A stretch of 64,000 nucleotides of DNA from Rhizobacter sp964253025 (lineage in GTDB: Bacteria > Pseudomonadota > Gammaproteobacteria > Burkholderiales > Burkholderiaceae_C): assembly GCF_964253025.1 (NCBI RefSeq), contig NZ_CAXUQC020000001.1:3906001-3970000 (forward strand), given 5' to 3'. The notes below the pieces were generated by a model. It did not search any database. It saw only the letters and a program-made list of their open reading frames with translations, and had not been told where the DNA came from. Both the position numbers and the translations under genes were made by a program. Position 1 is the first letter of the stretch. The number at the start of each line of letters is the position of its first letter. Of this stretch, positions 17,710-26,250 are shown one piece after another.

Positions 17710-18294
17710 CTACCTCCTGGAAAACACGACTCGCACGTCACCCCTGCCAAGCGCCTGCGCCAGGCCCGCCGGATCGTCCACGTGCCCCAGAGGCGTGTAC
17801 GCGTACGGCGATTCGAAGGTGATGTAGAAGACGACGACGGTGCGCCCGCCCCACAGCAGGATGTCGCCGCTGCGGATCGTGCCCGGCCGCACCGCCTGGG
17901 TCGGCAGCGCGTTCGGCAAGTCCTTCTTCTTCTCGTTGCCGTTGAGCTCCTCCATGTCGAGGGTGAGCGGCAGCATGGCGTCGAGGGCGCGAGCGGCACC
18001 GGTGTCGGTGTCGGCCAGGGTGAAGGCGAACCGACGCTCGCCGACGGTCATCCACCTGCGTGATTCATCGGGTGTCCTTGTCATGGTCGGTGAACCGGTG
18101 GTTGGTGAACTGCTCGTGGGCGCCGGGGACGATGCCTCGCGCGCTGGCTGAGCGGCATGAACGCCCCCCGCTGCGGCGAAAAGCAGCGGCAGCATGCGCG
18201 ATCGCAGCGATGCGCCGCGCCAAGGTCCGCGACGTCGCACGGCGCTCTGCGCGCCAAGGCGGCCTGGGTCGGCACCCGCGTTCGACTGAGCCAT
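17710..18294 (-). CDS. Exported cyclophilin-like fold protein
   Basis: 194 residues from ATG 18294, supported by AAAGGA about eight bases upstream. A basic N-terminus and a hydrophobic run (LRSRMLPLLFAAAGGVHAAQ) form a signal peptide; a proline/serine linker follows. The C-terminal domain (about 75-194) has the features of the cyclophilin-like family: DAMLPLTLDMEELNGNEKKK, LPTQAVRPGTIRSGDILLWG, and a final GHVDDPAGLAQALGRGDVRV. Members lack classic isomerase residues and their role is unclear. It is the last gene of the hydrolase-MFS operon, 26 bp after the MFS stop. Confidence 0.85.
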   Translation of the reverse strand: MAQSNAGADPGRLGAQSAVRRRGPWRGASLRSRMLPLLFAAAGGVHAAQPAREASSPAPTSSSPTTGSPTMTRTPDESRRWMTVGERRFAFTLADTDTGAARALDAMLPLTLDMEELNGNEKKKDLPNALPTQAVRPGTIRSGDILLWGGRTVVVFYITFESPYAYTPLGHVDDPAGLAQALGRGDVRVVFSRR

Positions 18295-18320
18295 CGGGGT
18301 TCCTTTCATCGGAAGCAGCA

Positions 18321-19508
18321 TCATGCCGCTCGACGCCATTGTGGGCGCGACGCCTTGAAGGTGAGCCATGCGCCGATCACGAGGACAATGGCACTCGCAG
18401 CGAACGTGCTCCCCAGGCCTCGGGCGTCGAACAGCACGCCGCCCAGAGTGGAGCCAAGGGCAATGGCGAGCTGGACAACGGCCACCATCAAGCCGCCCCC
18501 CACCTCGGCATCGTCCGGCATGGTTTGCGCGACCCAGCTCCACCATCCCACCGGGGTCGCCGTCGCCATCAATCCCCACACACCGAGCAGCAGCCCGACG
18601 GGAACGACCTCCGCGCCGAGCGGGATCAAGGCCAGGGCCACCCCGGCCATGAGCGTGGGAGCGACCATGAGCGTGCCGTGCAGGCTGGACCTGAGCAGCG
18701 CGCCAATCATGGCGGTGCCCAGGACACCCATGACGCCGACCAGCAGGAGCAGCAGCGACAGCGTGGGCACGTCGACCTGCGTCACGGATTCGAGGAATGG
18801 CCGCACATAGGTGAACAAGGTGAACTGCCCCATGAAGAAGGCGCCGCAGCCCGCGAGGCCATAGAGCACGGCACGGCGCTTGAGCAGCTTGAACCCGTTG
18901 CCTGCAGCAGCCGAACGCGGGCCGGCCGGGAGCGCAGGCAATGCCAACCACAGCCAGGCCAAGGCGAGCATGGACGCCGGCACCAGGGCGAGGAACGCGC
19001 CCCGCCATCCGACGACGGCGCCCAGGTAGCTGCCGAGCGGCGCCGCGATCACCGTCGCGAGCGCGTTGCCCCCATTGAAGATCGCCAGGGCCCTGGGCAC
19101 CTGGCGAGGCGGAACGAGGCGCATGGCCATGGCCGCCGACATCGACCAGAAGCCGCCGATCACCACACCGATGAGCGCACGCCCTGCCATGTACACAACA
19201 TAGTTGGGGGCCAACGCCACCACGGCCCCGGACACGCCCATCAGGACGGTGAGCACCAGCAGCACGATCTTGCGGTCCATGGTGCCGGCCAGCTTGGCGA
19301 TCGACAAGCTCGCCAGCACGGCGAACACGCCCGAGATGGCGATGCCTCGTCCGGCCATCCCTTCACTGACCAGCAGGTCGCGGGCCATGGGCGTCAACAG
19401 GCTGATGGGCATGAACTCGGATGCCACGAGCGCGAAGACGCACAGCGACATGGCGAACACGCCGCCCCAGTGCGCCGGCCCATCGGCGGGCTCCGTCCGC
19501 TGTGTCAT
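18321..19508 (-). CDS. MFS transporter, DHA1/AraJ type
   Basis: 395 residues with 12 membrane segments. It begins MTQRTEPADGPAHWGGVFAM, with the first segment FALVASEFMPISLLTPMARD. The family motif between segments 2 and 3 is modified (AKLAGTMDRKIVLL), and motif C-like GGFWSMSAAMAMRLVPPRQV is clear. It resembles sugar-efflux and drug-efflux exporters of the AraJ/PurA-efflux group. Its start overlaps the hydrolase stop (ATGA). Substrate unknown. Confidence 0.92.
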   Translation of the reverse strand: MTQRTEPADGPAHWGGVFAMSLCVFALVASEFMPISLLTPMARDLLVSEGMAGRGIAISGVFAVLASLSIAKLAGTMDRKIVLLVLTVLMGVSGAVVALAPNYVVYMAGRALIGVVIGGFWSMSAAMAMRLVPPRQVPRALAIFNGGNALATVIAAPLGSYLGAVVGWRGAFLALVPASMLALAWLWLALPALPAGPRSAAAGNGFKLLKRRAVLYGLAGCGAFFMGQFTLFTYVRPFLESVTQVDVPTLSLLLLLVGVMGVLGTAMIGALLRSSLHGTLMVAPTLMAGVALALIPLGAEVVPVGLLLGVWGLMATATPVGWWSWVAQTMPDDAEVGGGLMVAVVQLAIALGSTLGGVLFDARGLGSTFAASAIVLVIGAWLTFKASRPQWRRAA

Positions 19509-20599
19509 GCAGACGCCAGATGTTGCGTGAAGAACGACGCCAGCTTGTCAAACGGAATGATGTCGACCCGGTCGTACAGGTCGGTGTGGCTTGCCCCCGA
19601 GACGATGACCAGCTCCTTGGGCTCCGCCGCGGCGGCGTAGGCCGTCTCGCTGAAATAGCGTGAGTGGGCCTTCTCTCCATGGATGAAGAGAATGGGTCGC
19701 GGGGCGATCTCCTTGATGTACGTGAGGATCGGCATGTTCATGAACGACAGCGGCGTCGTCCGCGTCCAGGCGTTGCCCGAGTTCACCGCCCGCGCGTGAT
19801 ACCCGCGCGGCGTCATGTAGTAGTCGTGATAGTCGATGAGGAACTGCGCTCCCGCACGCTCCTTGTTGTAGGCGGGCTGGTAGTCGGGCGCTCCCCTACG
19901 GGCGTCCGTCCAGCGCTGCCGGCTGAGCTGCTCGAGTACCCGGGCCCGCTGCTCGGACGTCATGCTGTCGTTATAGCCTTTCGACATCACCCGCGTCATG
20001 TCGTACATGGTGCTCACGGCCACCGCCTTCACCCGCTTGTCGACGGCCACCGCGCTCAAGGCCATGCCGCCCCATCCGCAGATGCCGAGCATGCCGATGC
20101 GCTCGCGATCGACGTTCGGCTGCAGGCCGAGAAAGTCGACCGCTGCGCTGAAGTCCTCGGTGTTGATGTCAGGCGAGGCGACGTTGCGGGGAATGCCCGA
20201 ACTTTCGCCGGTATGGGAGCCGTCGAACGCGACCGTGACGAAGCCTCTCTCGGCCAGCGTCTGGGCATGGAGCCCCGACGACTGCTCCTTCACCGCGCCG
20301 AACGGGCCGCCGATGGCGATCGCAGGCAGCCTGCCCTTCGCGTTGCGCGGCTGGTAGACGTCCGCGGCCAGGACGATGCCGTAGCGGTTCCTGAACGTGA
20401 CCTTGCGGTGCTCGACCTTGGCACTGCGCGGGAAGGTCTTGTCCCAGGTGCTGCCCAGCCGCACCTCGCTATCGGGGCCGGCCGGGGCCGCAGCGGCGGA
20501 ACCCACGCTCAAGGACGCGAGGCTCACGCCCGCCACCGTGAGCAAGTTGCGACGGCTGGCCGAGGGCGTTGCGTTGCGAGATTCATTGTTCGTGTCCAC
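19505..20599 (-). CDS. Tat-exported alpha/beta hydrolase-like protein without the catalytic Ser
   Basis: 364 residues from GTG 20599, chosen because AAGGA sits seven bases upstream; a GTG at 20617 lies before that site. ASRRNLLTVAGVSLASL is a twin-arginine-type signal. The alpha/beta hydrolase core is clear: DVYQPRNAKGRLPAIAIGGP, RGFVTVAFDGSHTGESSG, and the elbow region GMLGICGWGGMAL. In the YcjY/DLH-like group this site reads GICxSGG; here Trp replaces the Ser, so normal serine catalysis is unlikely unless the Cys takes over. The C-terminus has RPILFIHGEKAHSRYF and GASHTDLYDR (Asp and His positions). First gene of a three-gene operon, divergent from a LysR regulator. Confidence 0.87.
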   Translation of the reverse strand: MDTNNESRNATPSASRRNLLTVAGVSLASLSVGSAAAAPAGPDSEVRLGSTWDKTFPRSAKVEHRKVTFRNRYGIVLAADVYQPRNAKGRLPAIAIGGPFGAVKEQSSGLHAQTLAERGFVTVAFDGSHTGESSGIPRNVASPDINTEDFSAAVDFLGLQPNVDRERIGMLGICGWGGMALSAVAVDKRVKAVAVSTMYDMTRVMSKGYNDSMTSEQRARVLEQLSRQRWTDARRGAPDYQPAYNKERAGAQFLIDYHDYYMTPRGYHARAVNSGNAWTRTTPLSFMNMPILTYIKEIAPRPILFIHGEKAHSRYFSETAYAAAAEPKELVIVSGASHTDLYDRVDIIPFDKLASFFTQHLASA

Positions 20600-20708
20600 G
20601 GTGGATTCCTTCTGCACGGGTTCGTCGGCACCGACCTTTCGTCGGCATGGGCGGAATTTTCCCGGGCGTGCACTTACCTGACTAGCTACTCAATGCTTAT
20701 TGGGTTTA

Positions 20709-20721
20709 TTAGCTGAGCTAA
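20709..20721. promoter_or_regulatory. LysR-type operator
   Basis: TTAGCTGAGCTAA is a perfect 13-bp palindrome of the T-N11-A type in the divergent region between the hydrolase operon (start 20599) and the LysR gene (start 20748). Its position suits both autoregulation and control of the operon. Local AT content is higher than the flanks. Confidence 0.65.
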
Positions 20722-20747
20722 TCCCGCCGCGTGAGAGACTCCCGATC

Positions 20748-21668
20748 ATGGTGAGACGAAACCTCAATGACCTGCTGTCCTTCGTGACGGTTGCACGCGA
20801 AGGGAGCTTCACGCGCGCCGCAGCACTGCTGGGCGTCACGCAATCGGCCTTGAGCCAGGCGATCAGCGGCCTGGAAGCCCGCCTCGAGATCCGGCTGTTG
20901 ACGCGCACCACGCGCAGCGTCTCTCCCACCATCGCGGGCGAGCGGCTGCTGAAAGCCATCGGCCATCGCTTCGACGAGATCGAGGCGGAGCTCGGCGTGT
21001 TGTCGGAGCTGCGCGACAAGCCCGCCGGGACGGTGCGCATCACCTGCGGCGACCACGTGCTGCGCAGCACGCTGCTTCCCAAGATCACGCCCCTGCTGCA
21101 GTCGTTCCCGGACATCCAGGTGGAGTTCGACGTGAACTACGGCTTCAGGGACATCGTCGCCGATCGGTTCGATGCCGGGGTGCGCCTGGGTGACACCATC
21201 GACAAGGACATGATCGCCGTGCCCATCGGCGGGCCCTTGCGCATGGCCGCCGTCGCCACGTCTGACTATTTCGCCAGGCGCCCGAAGCCCAAGTCGCCCG
21301 CAGACCTCACCGCGCACGTTTGCATCAACATGCGCTTCCCCACGCACGGCGGCCTGTACGTCTGGGAGTTCGAACGGCGGGGCAAGCAGTTGAACGTCCG
21401 GGTCGAAGGACAGGTGACCCTCAACAGCACGCCGCACATCGTTCAGGCGGCACTGGCCGGGCTCGGCATCGCCTACCTTCCGGAGGAGGAGTTCTCCCCC
21501 CACCTCATCGAGGGCCGCCTGGTCCGCGTGCTCGAGGACTGGTGCCCGCCGTTCGAGGGCTACCACCTCTACTACCCCAGCCGTCGGCAGCCCTCACCAG
21601 CGTTCTCGCTGGTGGTCGATGCGCTGCGGTTGAAGAAGGAAGCCGGTACGGGGAGAAAGCGGCGCTAG
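20748..21668 (+). CDS. LysR-family transcriptional regulator
   Basis: 306 residues from ATG 20748, beginning MVRRNLNDLLSFVTVAREGS. The winged helix-turn-helix (FTRAAALLGVTQSALSQAIS) is canonical. The effector domain starts near residue 90 with PAGTVRITCGDHVLRSTLLP. An upstream TTG/ATG frame to 20700 would overlap the operator. It probably controls the divergent hydrolase-MFS-cyclophilin operon; the effector is unknown. Confidence 0.94.
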   Translation: MVRRNLNDLLSFVTVAREGSFTRAAALLGVTQSALSQAISGLEARLEIRLLTRTTRSVSPTIAGERLLKAIGHRFDEIEAELGVLSELRDKPAGTVRITCGDHVLRSTLLPKITPLLQSFPDIQVEFDVNYGFRDIVADRFDAGVRLGDTIDKDMIAVPIGGPLRMAAVATSDYFARRPKPKSPADLTAHVCINMRFPTHGGLYVWEFERRGKQLNVRVEGQVTLNSTPHIVQAALAGLGIAYLPEEEFSPHLIEGRLVRVLEDWCPPFEGYHLYYPSRRQPSPAFSLVVDALRLKKEAGTGRKRR

Positions 21669-22162
21669 GGCGCATCGGCTGAAGGTCCGGCGTCTTCATC
21701 GCGTCGAGCACCCCCGACGGAGCGACCGCCTCGCTGAGCGCCGGCATCTCGCAGCGGTCGCCCGCGTCGCCCGCTCAGCTCGGGGCGGACGCCCGCAGCA
21801 TCTCGTGCTGCAAGCCCCAGTGCTCGACCGCGGCAGCAAGCACGATCCACTCCCCATCGTCGACCCGGGCGTCGCCTTCGGCCAGCTGGATACACCGTCG
21901 CAGGACACGGAGCCGCAACGCGGGATCACGTCGGACATGCTGACCTCGGCGTGCGGCATGAGAAGGCCAATGCGCCGCAGCATGAAGCGCACCCAGCGCA
22001 TGGCCGGTCCGCGAATGCAGACTTCAGGCTTCGCGGCTCAACGCTGCAACCCCTGCGATCCGGTGCGGCAAAAGCGAACTAGCCGTGCGCATCCGTCTGG
22101 TTGATCCGAGGCCAAGCCGTCTTCACACTGCAGAGCGTTCAAACACTCGAGAAAGCCCAACC
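21669..22162. other. Intergenic region with a possible gene remnant
   Basis: About 490 bp. On the reverse strand a frame ending at the TGA 21777-21775 reads LRLRVLRRCIQLAEGDARVD then DGEWIVLAAAVEHWGLQHEM, which looks protein-like. It lacks a clear start and the upstream part is not coherent, so it may be the tail of a decayed gene. Nothing else is seen. Confidence 0.3.
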
Positions 22163-22579
22163 ATGTTCTATGCCCTCAGCTGGTTCGTCGTCGCATCGCT
22201 CATCGCGCTCTGGTCCCTGTCGGCCTGGGCCGTTCATGCCGTCGCCGCATGGACGATCGCCTCCGCTGGCGCGCTGTCCGGAGCGGCTTCGGCGACCGGC
22301 GTCATCACGCTGCCGGCTTGGCTGTCACCCTGGGTGCCGCCTCAAGCCCTGCAGTGGATCAGCGACTTCGTCACCGGCCTGGGCCCGCTGATCGACCGCC
22401 TGTTGCAGGCAGCCCCGGCTTTGGCCGACGGGCTGGCGGTGGCGGCCTGGGTGGTGTGGGGCATGGGCAGCGTGCTGCTCCTGCTGCTGGGCGCCGGGAT
22501 GCACCTGCTCATCGCGCTGGCGCGGCGCCACGGTGGAGGGTCCGGTCCGGGCGCCGGTTCGTCGCTGGCCGTGCGCTGA
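22163..22579 (+). CDS. Small hydrophobic protein of unknown function
   Basis: 138 residues from ATG 22163, beginning MFYALSWFVVASLIALWSLS, a membrane segment. A second hydrophobic stretch is at about 103-126 (AVAAWVVWGMGSVLLLLLGA), with an amphipathic middle part. The C-terminus is glycine-rich and basic. GAGAAAG precedes the start by a few bases. I recognise no family. Probably an inner-membrane protein. Confidence 0.65.
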   Translation: MFYALSWFVVASLIALWSLSAWAVHAVAAWTIASAGALSGAASATGVITLPAWLSPWVPPQALQWISDFVTGLGPLIDRLLQAAPALADGLAVAAWVVWGMGSVLLLLLGAGMHLLIALARRHGGGSGPGAGSSLAVR

Positions 22580-22879
22580 GCCGGTCGAACTGCCGCCGGT
22601 CTGAGGGTACGACGCGACAACGCCCTCGGCCCATCATGGCCTGGGGTCACGCACCGAGCAAGCGTCACTCGCGGATGCGGCGCACTCAAGAGGATGACGG
22701 CCCTTCGCGTCTTGCAATCGGCTCGACGTGCGGGTGGAGCGTAGCCTTGACGCCCGAGACGAACGGCCTGAACGATTGATCAAGAAGCCCGTACCCCATG
22801 CAATGTGCGGCGAGGGCTTCCGCCTCAAAGTTCATCCTGCCGACAGGCACTTCATTGACCTTTCTGACAGGACCTCGCC
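22580..22879. other. Intergenic region, no gene seen
   Basis: 300 bp with no supported gene. The promoter of the next hydrolase gene should be near its right end; AGGA at 22867-22870 lies about ten bases before the ATG. Confidence 0.35.
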
Positions 22880-23824
22880 ATGACCCGCCTCGCCCAGCTC
22901 TTCGTCGCCTCCACTCTCGCCGTCGCCGCCAGCGCGGCCAGCGCCGCACCGGCCGCGGCCGAAGCGGCCCCGCGGACGCTCGCCGCATTCGCGTCCGATC
23001 ACATCACTGCCCGGGACGGAACGCCGCTCTACTACAAGGACTGGGGCCCGAAGAACGGCCCGGTGGTTGTCTTCAGTCACGGCTGGCCCTTGAACTCGGA
23101 CAGCTGGGAGGCCCAGATGATGTTCCTCGCCGACCACGGCTACCGCGTGGTCGCCCACGACCGCCGCGGCCACGGTCGCTCGGGCCAGTCATGGAACGGC
23201 AACCACATGGATCAGTACGCCGATGACCTGGCCACGGTGATGGCGCAGCTGAACCTCACGAAGGCCACGCTGGTGGGCTTCTCCACCGGCGGTGGCGAAG
23301 TTGCGCGCTACATCGGCCGCCACGGCACCCAGCGCGTCGCCAAGGTGGTGCTGGTGAGCGCGGTGACGCCCATCATGGTGAAGACGCAGGCCAACCCGAA
23401 CGGCGTGCCGATGGCGGCGTTCGACGGGCTCCGCAAGGGCTCGCTCGACAACCGCGCCCAGCTTTACAAGGACATCGCGGCCGGCCCGTTCTTCGGCTTC
23501 AACCGGCCCGGCGCCACGCCGTCGCCGGGCCTCGTCGACTCCTTCTGGCGCCAAGGCATGGTGGCGGGACACAAGGCCACCTTCGACTCCATCAAGGCCT
23601 TCTCCGAAAGCAACTTCGTGGAAGACCTGAAGAAGATCGACAAGCCCACCCTCGTGATTCACGGCGACGACGACCAGATCGTGCCGATCGAGACCACCGG
23701 CCGCGCCACCGCGAAGCTCGTTCCCGGCGCGACGCTGATCGAGTACGCCGGCGGCCCGCACGGTATCACCGACACCCACAAGGACCGCCTCAACCAGGAC
23801 CTGCTGGCGTTCATTCGCCGGTGA
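22880..23824 (+). CDS. Exported alpha/beta hydrolase, non-heme chloroperoxidase-like
   Basis: 314 residues. A Sec signal (MTRLAQLFVASTLAVAASAA, cleavage near ASA-A) precedes a full hydrolase domain. Key parts: FSHGWPLNSDSWEAQMMFLA (oxyanion region), VAHDRRGHGRSGQSW, the nucleophile elbow GFSTGGGEV (Ser135), IHGDDDQIVP (Asp) and GGPHGITDTH (His). It closely resembles cofactor-free haloperoxidases/esterases, which are usually cytosolic and near 275 residues; here the additional length is the signal peptide. Single gene. Confidence 0.92.
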   Translation: MTRLAQLFVASTLAVAASAASAAPAAAEAAPRTLAAFASDHITARDGTPLYYKDWGPKNGPVVVFSHGWPLNSDSWEAQMMFLADHGYRVVAHDRRGHGRSGQSWNGNHMDQYADDLATVMAQLNLTKATLVGFSTGGGEVARYIGRHGTQRVAKVVLVSAVTPIMVKTQANPNGVPMAAFDGLRKGSLDNRAQLYKDIAAGPFFGFNRPGATPSPGLVDSFWRQGMVAGHKATFDSIKAFSESNFVEDLKKIDKPTLVIHGDDDQIVPIETTGRATAKLVPGATLIEYAGGPHGITDTHKDRLNQDLLAFIRR

Positions 23825-24034
23825 GTTCGGACGGCGGTGCGGACCCTCGCGCCGCCGCGCCTCCCGTGGGGTCGACGTCGCTGTCGCCGCTTACGGCCAG
23901 CGATGGCAGCGATTTGGGGCAGCAACGGGGCCGCCTGGGACGCCAGGCGGAATGACCTGCCCAACGCTGGGCACGGTGATTGCTCCTTGATCCGCCGCAG
24001 CCCATGCCAGCGGCGCTCACAGGGAGACAACAAA

Positions 24035-24919
24035 ATGACCAAGGTCGCAACAACGCAGGTGAATTCCACGCAGGGCCTGGAGCTGCTGGCGCGCAGCGGT
24101 TACGCCGCCCGCGGCATCGTGTACCTGATCGTCGCCTTCTTCGCCGTTCAGGCGGCGCGGGGCAGCGGCGACAACGTCAGCACGAAAGGAGCCGTCGAGC
24201 AGATGATGGGCGAACCGTATGGCCAGGCCCTGTTGTGGGCGGTGTTCGTCGGCCTCATCGGCTACGCCATCTGGCGGATGATCCAGGCCCTGGCCGACAC
24301 GGACAACCACGGCACGGACCTGAAGGGACTGGTCATCCGCGCCGCCCTGATCGCCAGTGGCATCACCCACGTGGTGCTCGCGTTCTTCGCGCTGAGCTTG
24401 GTCAGCAGCGTGGACGTCGGTGCGGGCGGAGGGAGTGGGGGTGGCGGAGGCGCGGGCGGGGACATGCTCTCGCGGCTGCTCGAGTTCGAGAACTCCAACC
24501 TCCTCATCTACGCCATCGCGCTGATTCCCCTGGGCACCGGCATCGCCCACCTGGTGAAGGCATGGCGCGCCGGGTTCGAGCGCTACTTCGAATGCCCCGA
24601 GCACGTCATGCGCTGGGTGCGACCGATCTCGCAGGTGGGCTTGGCCGCGCGGGGCATCGTGTTCCTGATCATCGCCGCGCTGCTGTTCATGGGCGGCGCT
24701 CGTTATGAGCCCACCGACCCGCCCGGCCTCAAGGAAGCCTTGGATGCGCTGCAGGGCATGCCGTTCGGCAGCCTGCTGCTGCTGGCGATCGGCCTCGGCC
24801 TCGCGGCCTTCGCGGTCTACAGCTTCGCCGAGGCGCGCTGGCGGCGCATCGACTTGCGTGAGGTCAACGTACCCAGCCTGCGCCCGCACGGGCACATGGA
24901 ATCGGTCCGGCAGGCGTAA
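24035..24919 (+). CDS. DUF1206 membrane protein
   Basis: 294 residues from ATG 24035 with AGGGAGA about ten bases upstream. Three DUF1206 units of two membrane segments each are visible, marked by LARSGYAARGIVYLIVAFFA, RAALIASGITHVVLAFFALS and VGLAARGIVFLIIAALLFMG. A glycine-rich run (GGGSGGGGGAGG) at about 130-141 separates the second from its next segment. The function of the family is unknown. Single gene. Confidence 0.9.
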   Translation: MTKVATTQVNSTQGLELLARSGYAARGIVYLIVAFFAVQAARGSGDNVSTKGAVEQMMGEPYGQALLWAVFVGLIGYAIWRMIQALADTDNHGTDLKGLVIRAALIASGITHVVLAFFALSLVSSVDVGAGGGSGGGGGAGGDMLSRLLEFENSNLLIYAIALIPLGTGIAHLVKAWRAGFERYFECPEHVMRWVRPISQVGLAARGIVFLIIAALLFMGGARYEPTDPPGLKEALDALQGMPFGSLLLLAIGLGLAAFAVYSFAEARWRRIDLREVNVPSLRPHGHMESVRQA

Positions 24920-25258
24920 GGCATCAGGCAGCCAAGAGGACGCGCGGGCTCGTCGCCTGGTGGACGGATCCCCGCAACTCGCTTGCCCGTCGGCCCTCCG
25001 GACCGATCCGGTCGGCTCGGCGGACGACTGCATGGCGATCCGCGTCCACGCCACTGACGCTGGGCTGGGCCGTGTACCCCTGCCGGGTGGCCGGGGCGCC
25101 CCGCGCGCTTTCTTCATACCTGCTGCGCCAAGTGCGTCCGTGTGTCCTGGACGCGGTGCACGCCGATTGCTCTGCTTCTGCTACGAGCGGCGCCGCCCCA
25201 CGGCGACCGGCACTCCGCAACCCGGCCGCCCAAGCGGCTCTCAACGCAGAGGCTTCCC
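24920..25258. other. Intergenic region, no gene seen
   Basis: About 340 bp without a supported gene or a clear hairpin. It lies within a stretch (22-28.7 kb) where single genes are spaced unusually widely. Confidence 0.35.
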
Positions 25259-25840
25259 ATGACCCCTTCAGCCCTCCTCAATCGACGCACCCTGATTGCC
25301 AGCGCCGCCGCGTCATCGGCCTGGCTGGGCCTGCACAATGCCGTGGCCCAGACCGCCGCGCGCGGCGGCAACTGGTTCGACATGGTCAAGGCACATCACC
25401 TGCTGGTCGCCAAGACCTTCGACCGCCTCCTCGACAGCACCGACAAGACGTACCTGCGCCGACAGCGCCTGCAGCGCACGCTGGCCTACGAACTGACGGC
25501 CCATTCGGTCGCCGAAGAGAACGTCCTGTATCCCGCCCTGGCGCGCCACGGGTTGGTCAGTGAATCGGACAAGCTGTACCTCGACCAGGCCCATGCCAAG
25601 GTGATGAACGCGGAGGTCGAACTCACCTCGATCGAGGACGAGGCGGCCTGGACGGACAAGGTGAGCGCCCTGCAGGCCGCCGTGCTGCGCCATGCGAAGC
25701 AGGATGAAGAAGTCGATCTGTATCCGCGCTTGCTGCAAAAGCTCGACACGCCGGCCAACCAGCTGCTGACGTTCGCCTACCAACGTGAGTTCGCCGGAGT
25801 GCGGCCGGCGCCGGAGATGCTGCCGAAGCCACGCGGTTGA
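25259..25840 (+). CDS. Exported hemerythrin-like protein
   Basis: 193 residues from ATG 25259. NRRTLIASAAASSAWLGLHN is a twin-arginine-style signal. The hemerythrin HHE helices follow: DMVKAHHLLVAKTFDRLL, the second with HSVAEENVLYPAL, and the third HAKQDEEVDLYPRLL, giving His and Glu ligands for a di-iron site. The family binds O2 or senses redox state; an exported version may protect against oxidants or store iron. Single gene. Confidence 0.9.
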   Translation: MTPSALLNRRTLIASAAASSAWLGLHNAVAQTAARGGNWFDMVKAHHLLVAKTFDRLLDSTDKTYLRRQRLQRTLAYELTAHSVAEENVLYPALARHGLVSESDKLYLDQAHAKVMNAEVELTSIEDEAAWTDKVSALQAAVLRHAKQDEEVDLYPRLLQKLDTPANQLLTFAYQREFAGVRPAPEMLPKPRG

Positions 25841-26250
25841 CCGACCGCTGCGGGCACGACGTCTGACGCAGCGTGCGTCTGCGGCACGGTGCCGGGTCCG
25901 GAGCGAATGCTTTCAGGCGTACGTCTCCGGGCAGGCACGGTCCTGCGCCGCAGACCTCGCGTGGCCGCAGCTCGGGTCGGAGCGGCCGAGCGCAACACCT
26001 TGAACAAGGGCACGGCGATTGCCGCACCACGTGGCCACTTGAGCGCATGGAGTGCCCGCATGGAACAACGCGACGCAGCGAGCAAGGACCTGTCCAACGT
26101 CCTGATGCACGTGCGTGCCGAGCCCGAAGGGTGGGACCCCCATCGCGGTCCGGACGATCGGCGGGACTCATCGCCCTGAGTACGGTTGCCAAAACGCGCG
26201 GCACATGTGCGAACGGACTGCGTGCCCCAGCCGCCGGGCCGGCGTTCGGC
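25841..26250. other. Intergenic region, no secure gene
   Basis: About 410 bp. GACGCA/TGCGTC (25865-25879) is a short hairpin after the hemerythrin gene. A 96-codon forward frame (25889-26179) has no recognisable content. Nothing else is seen. Confidence 0.35.
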
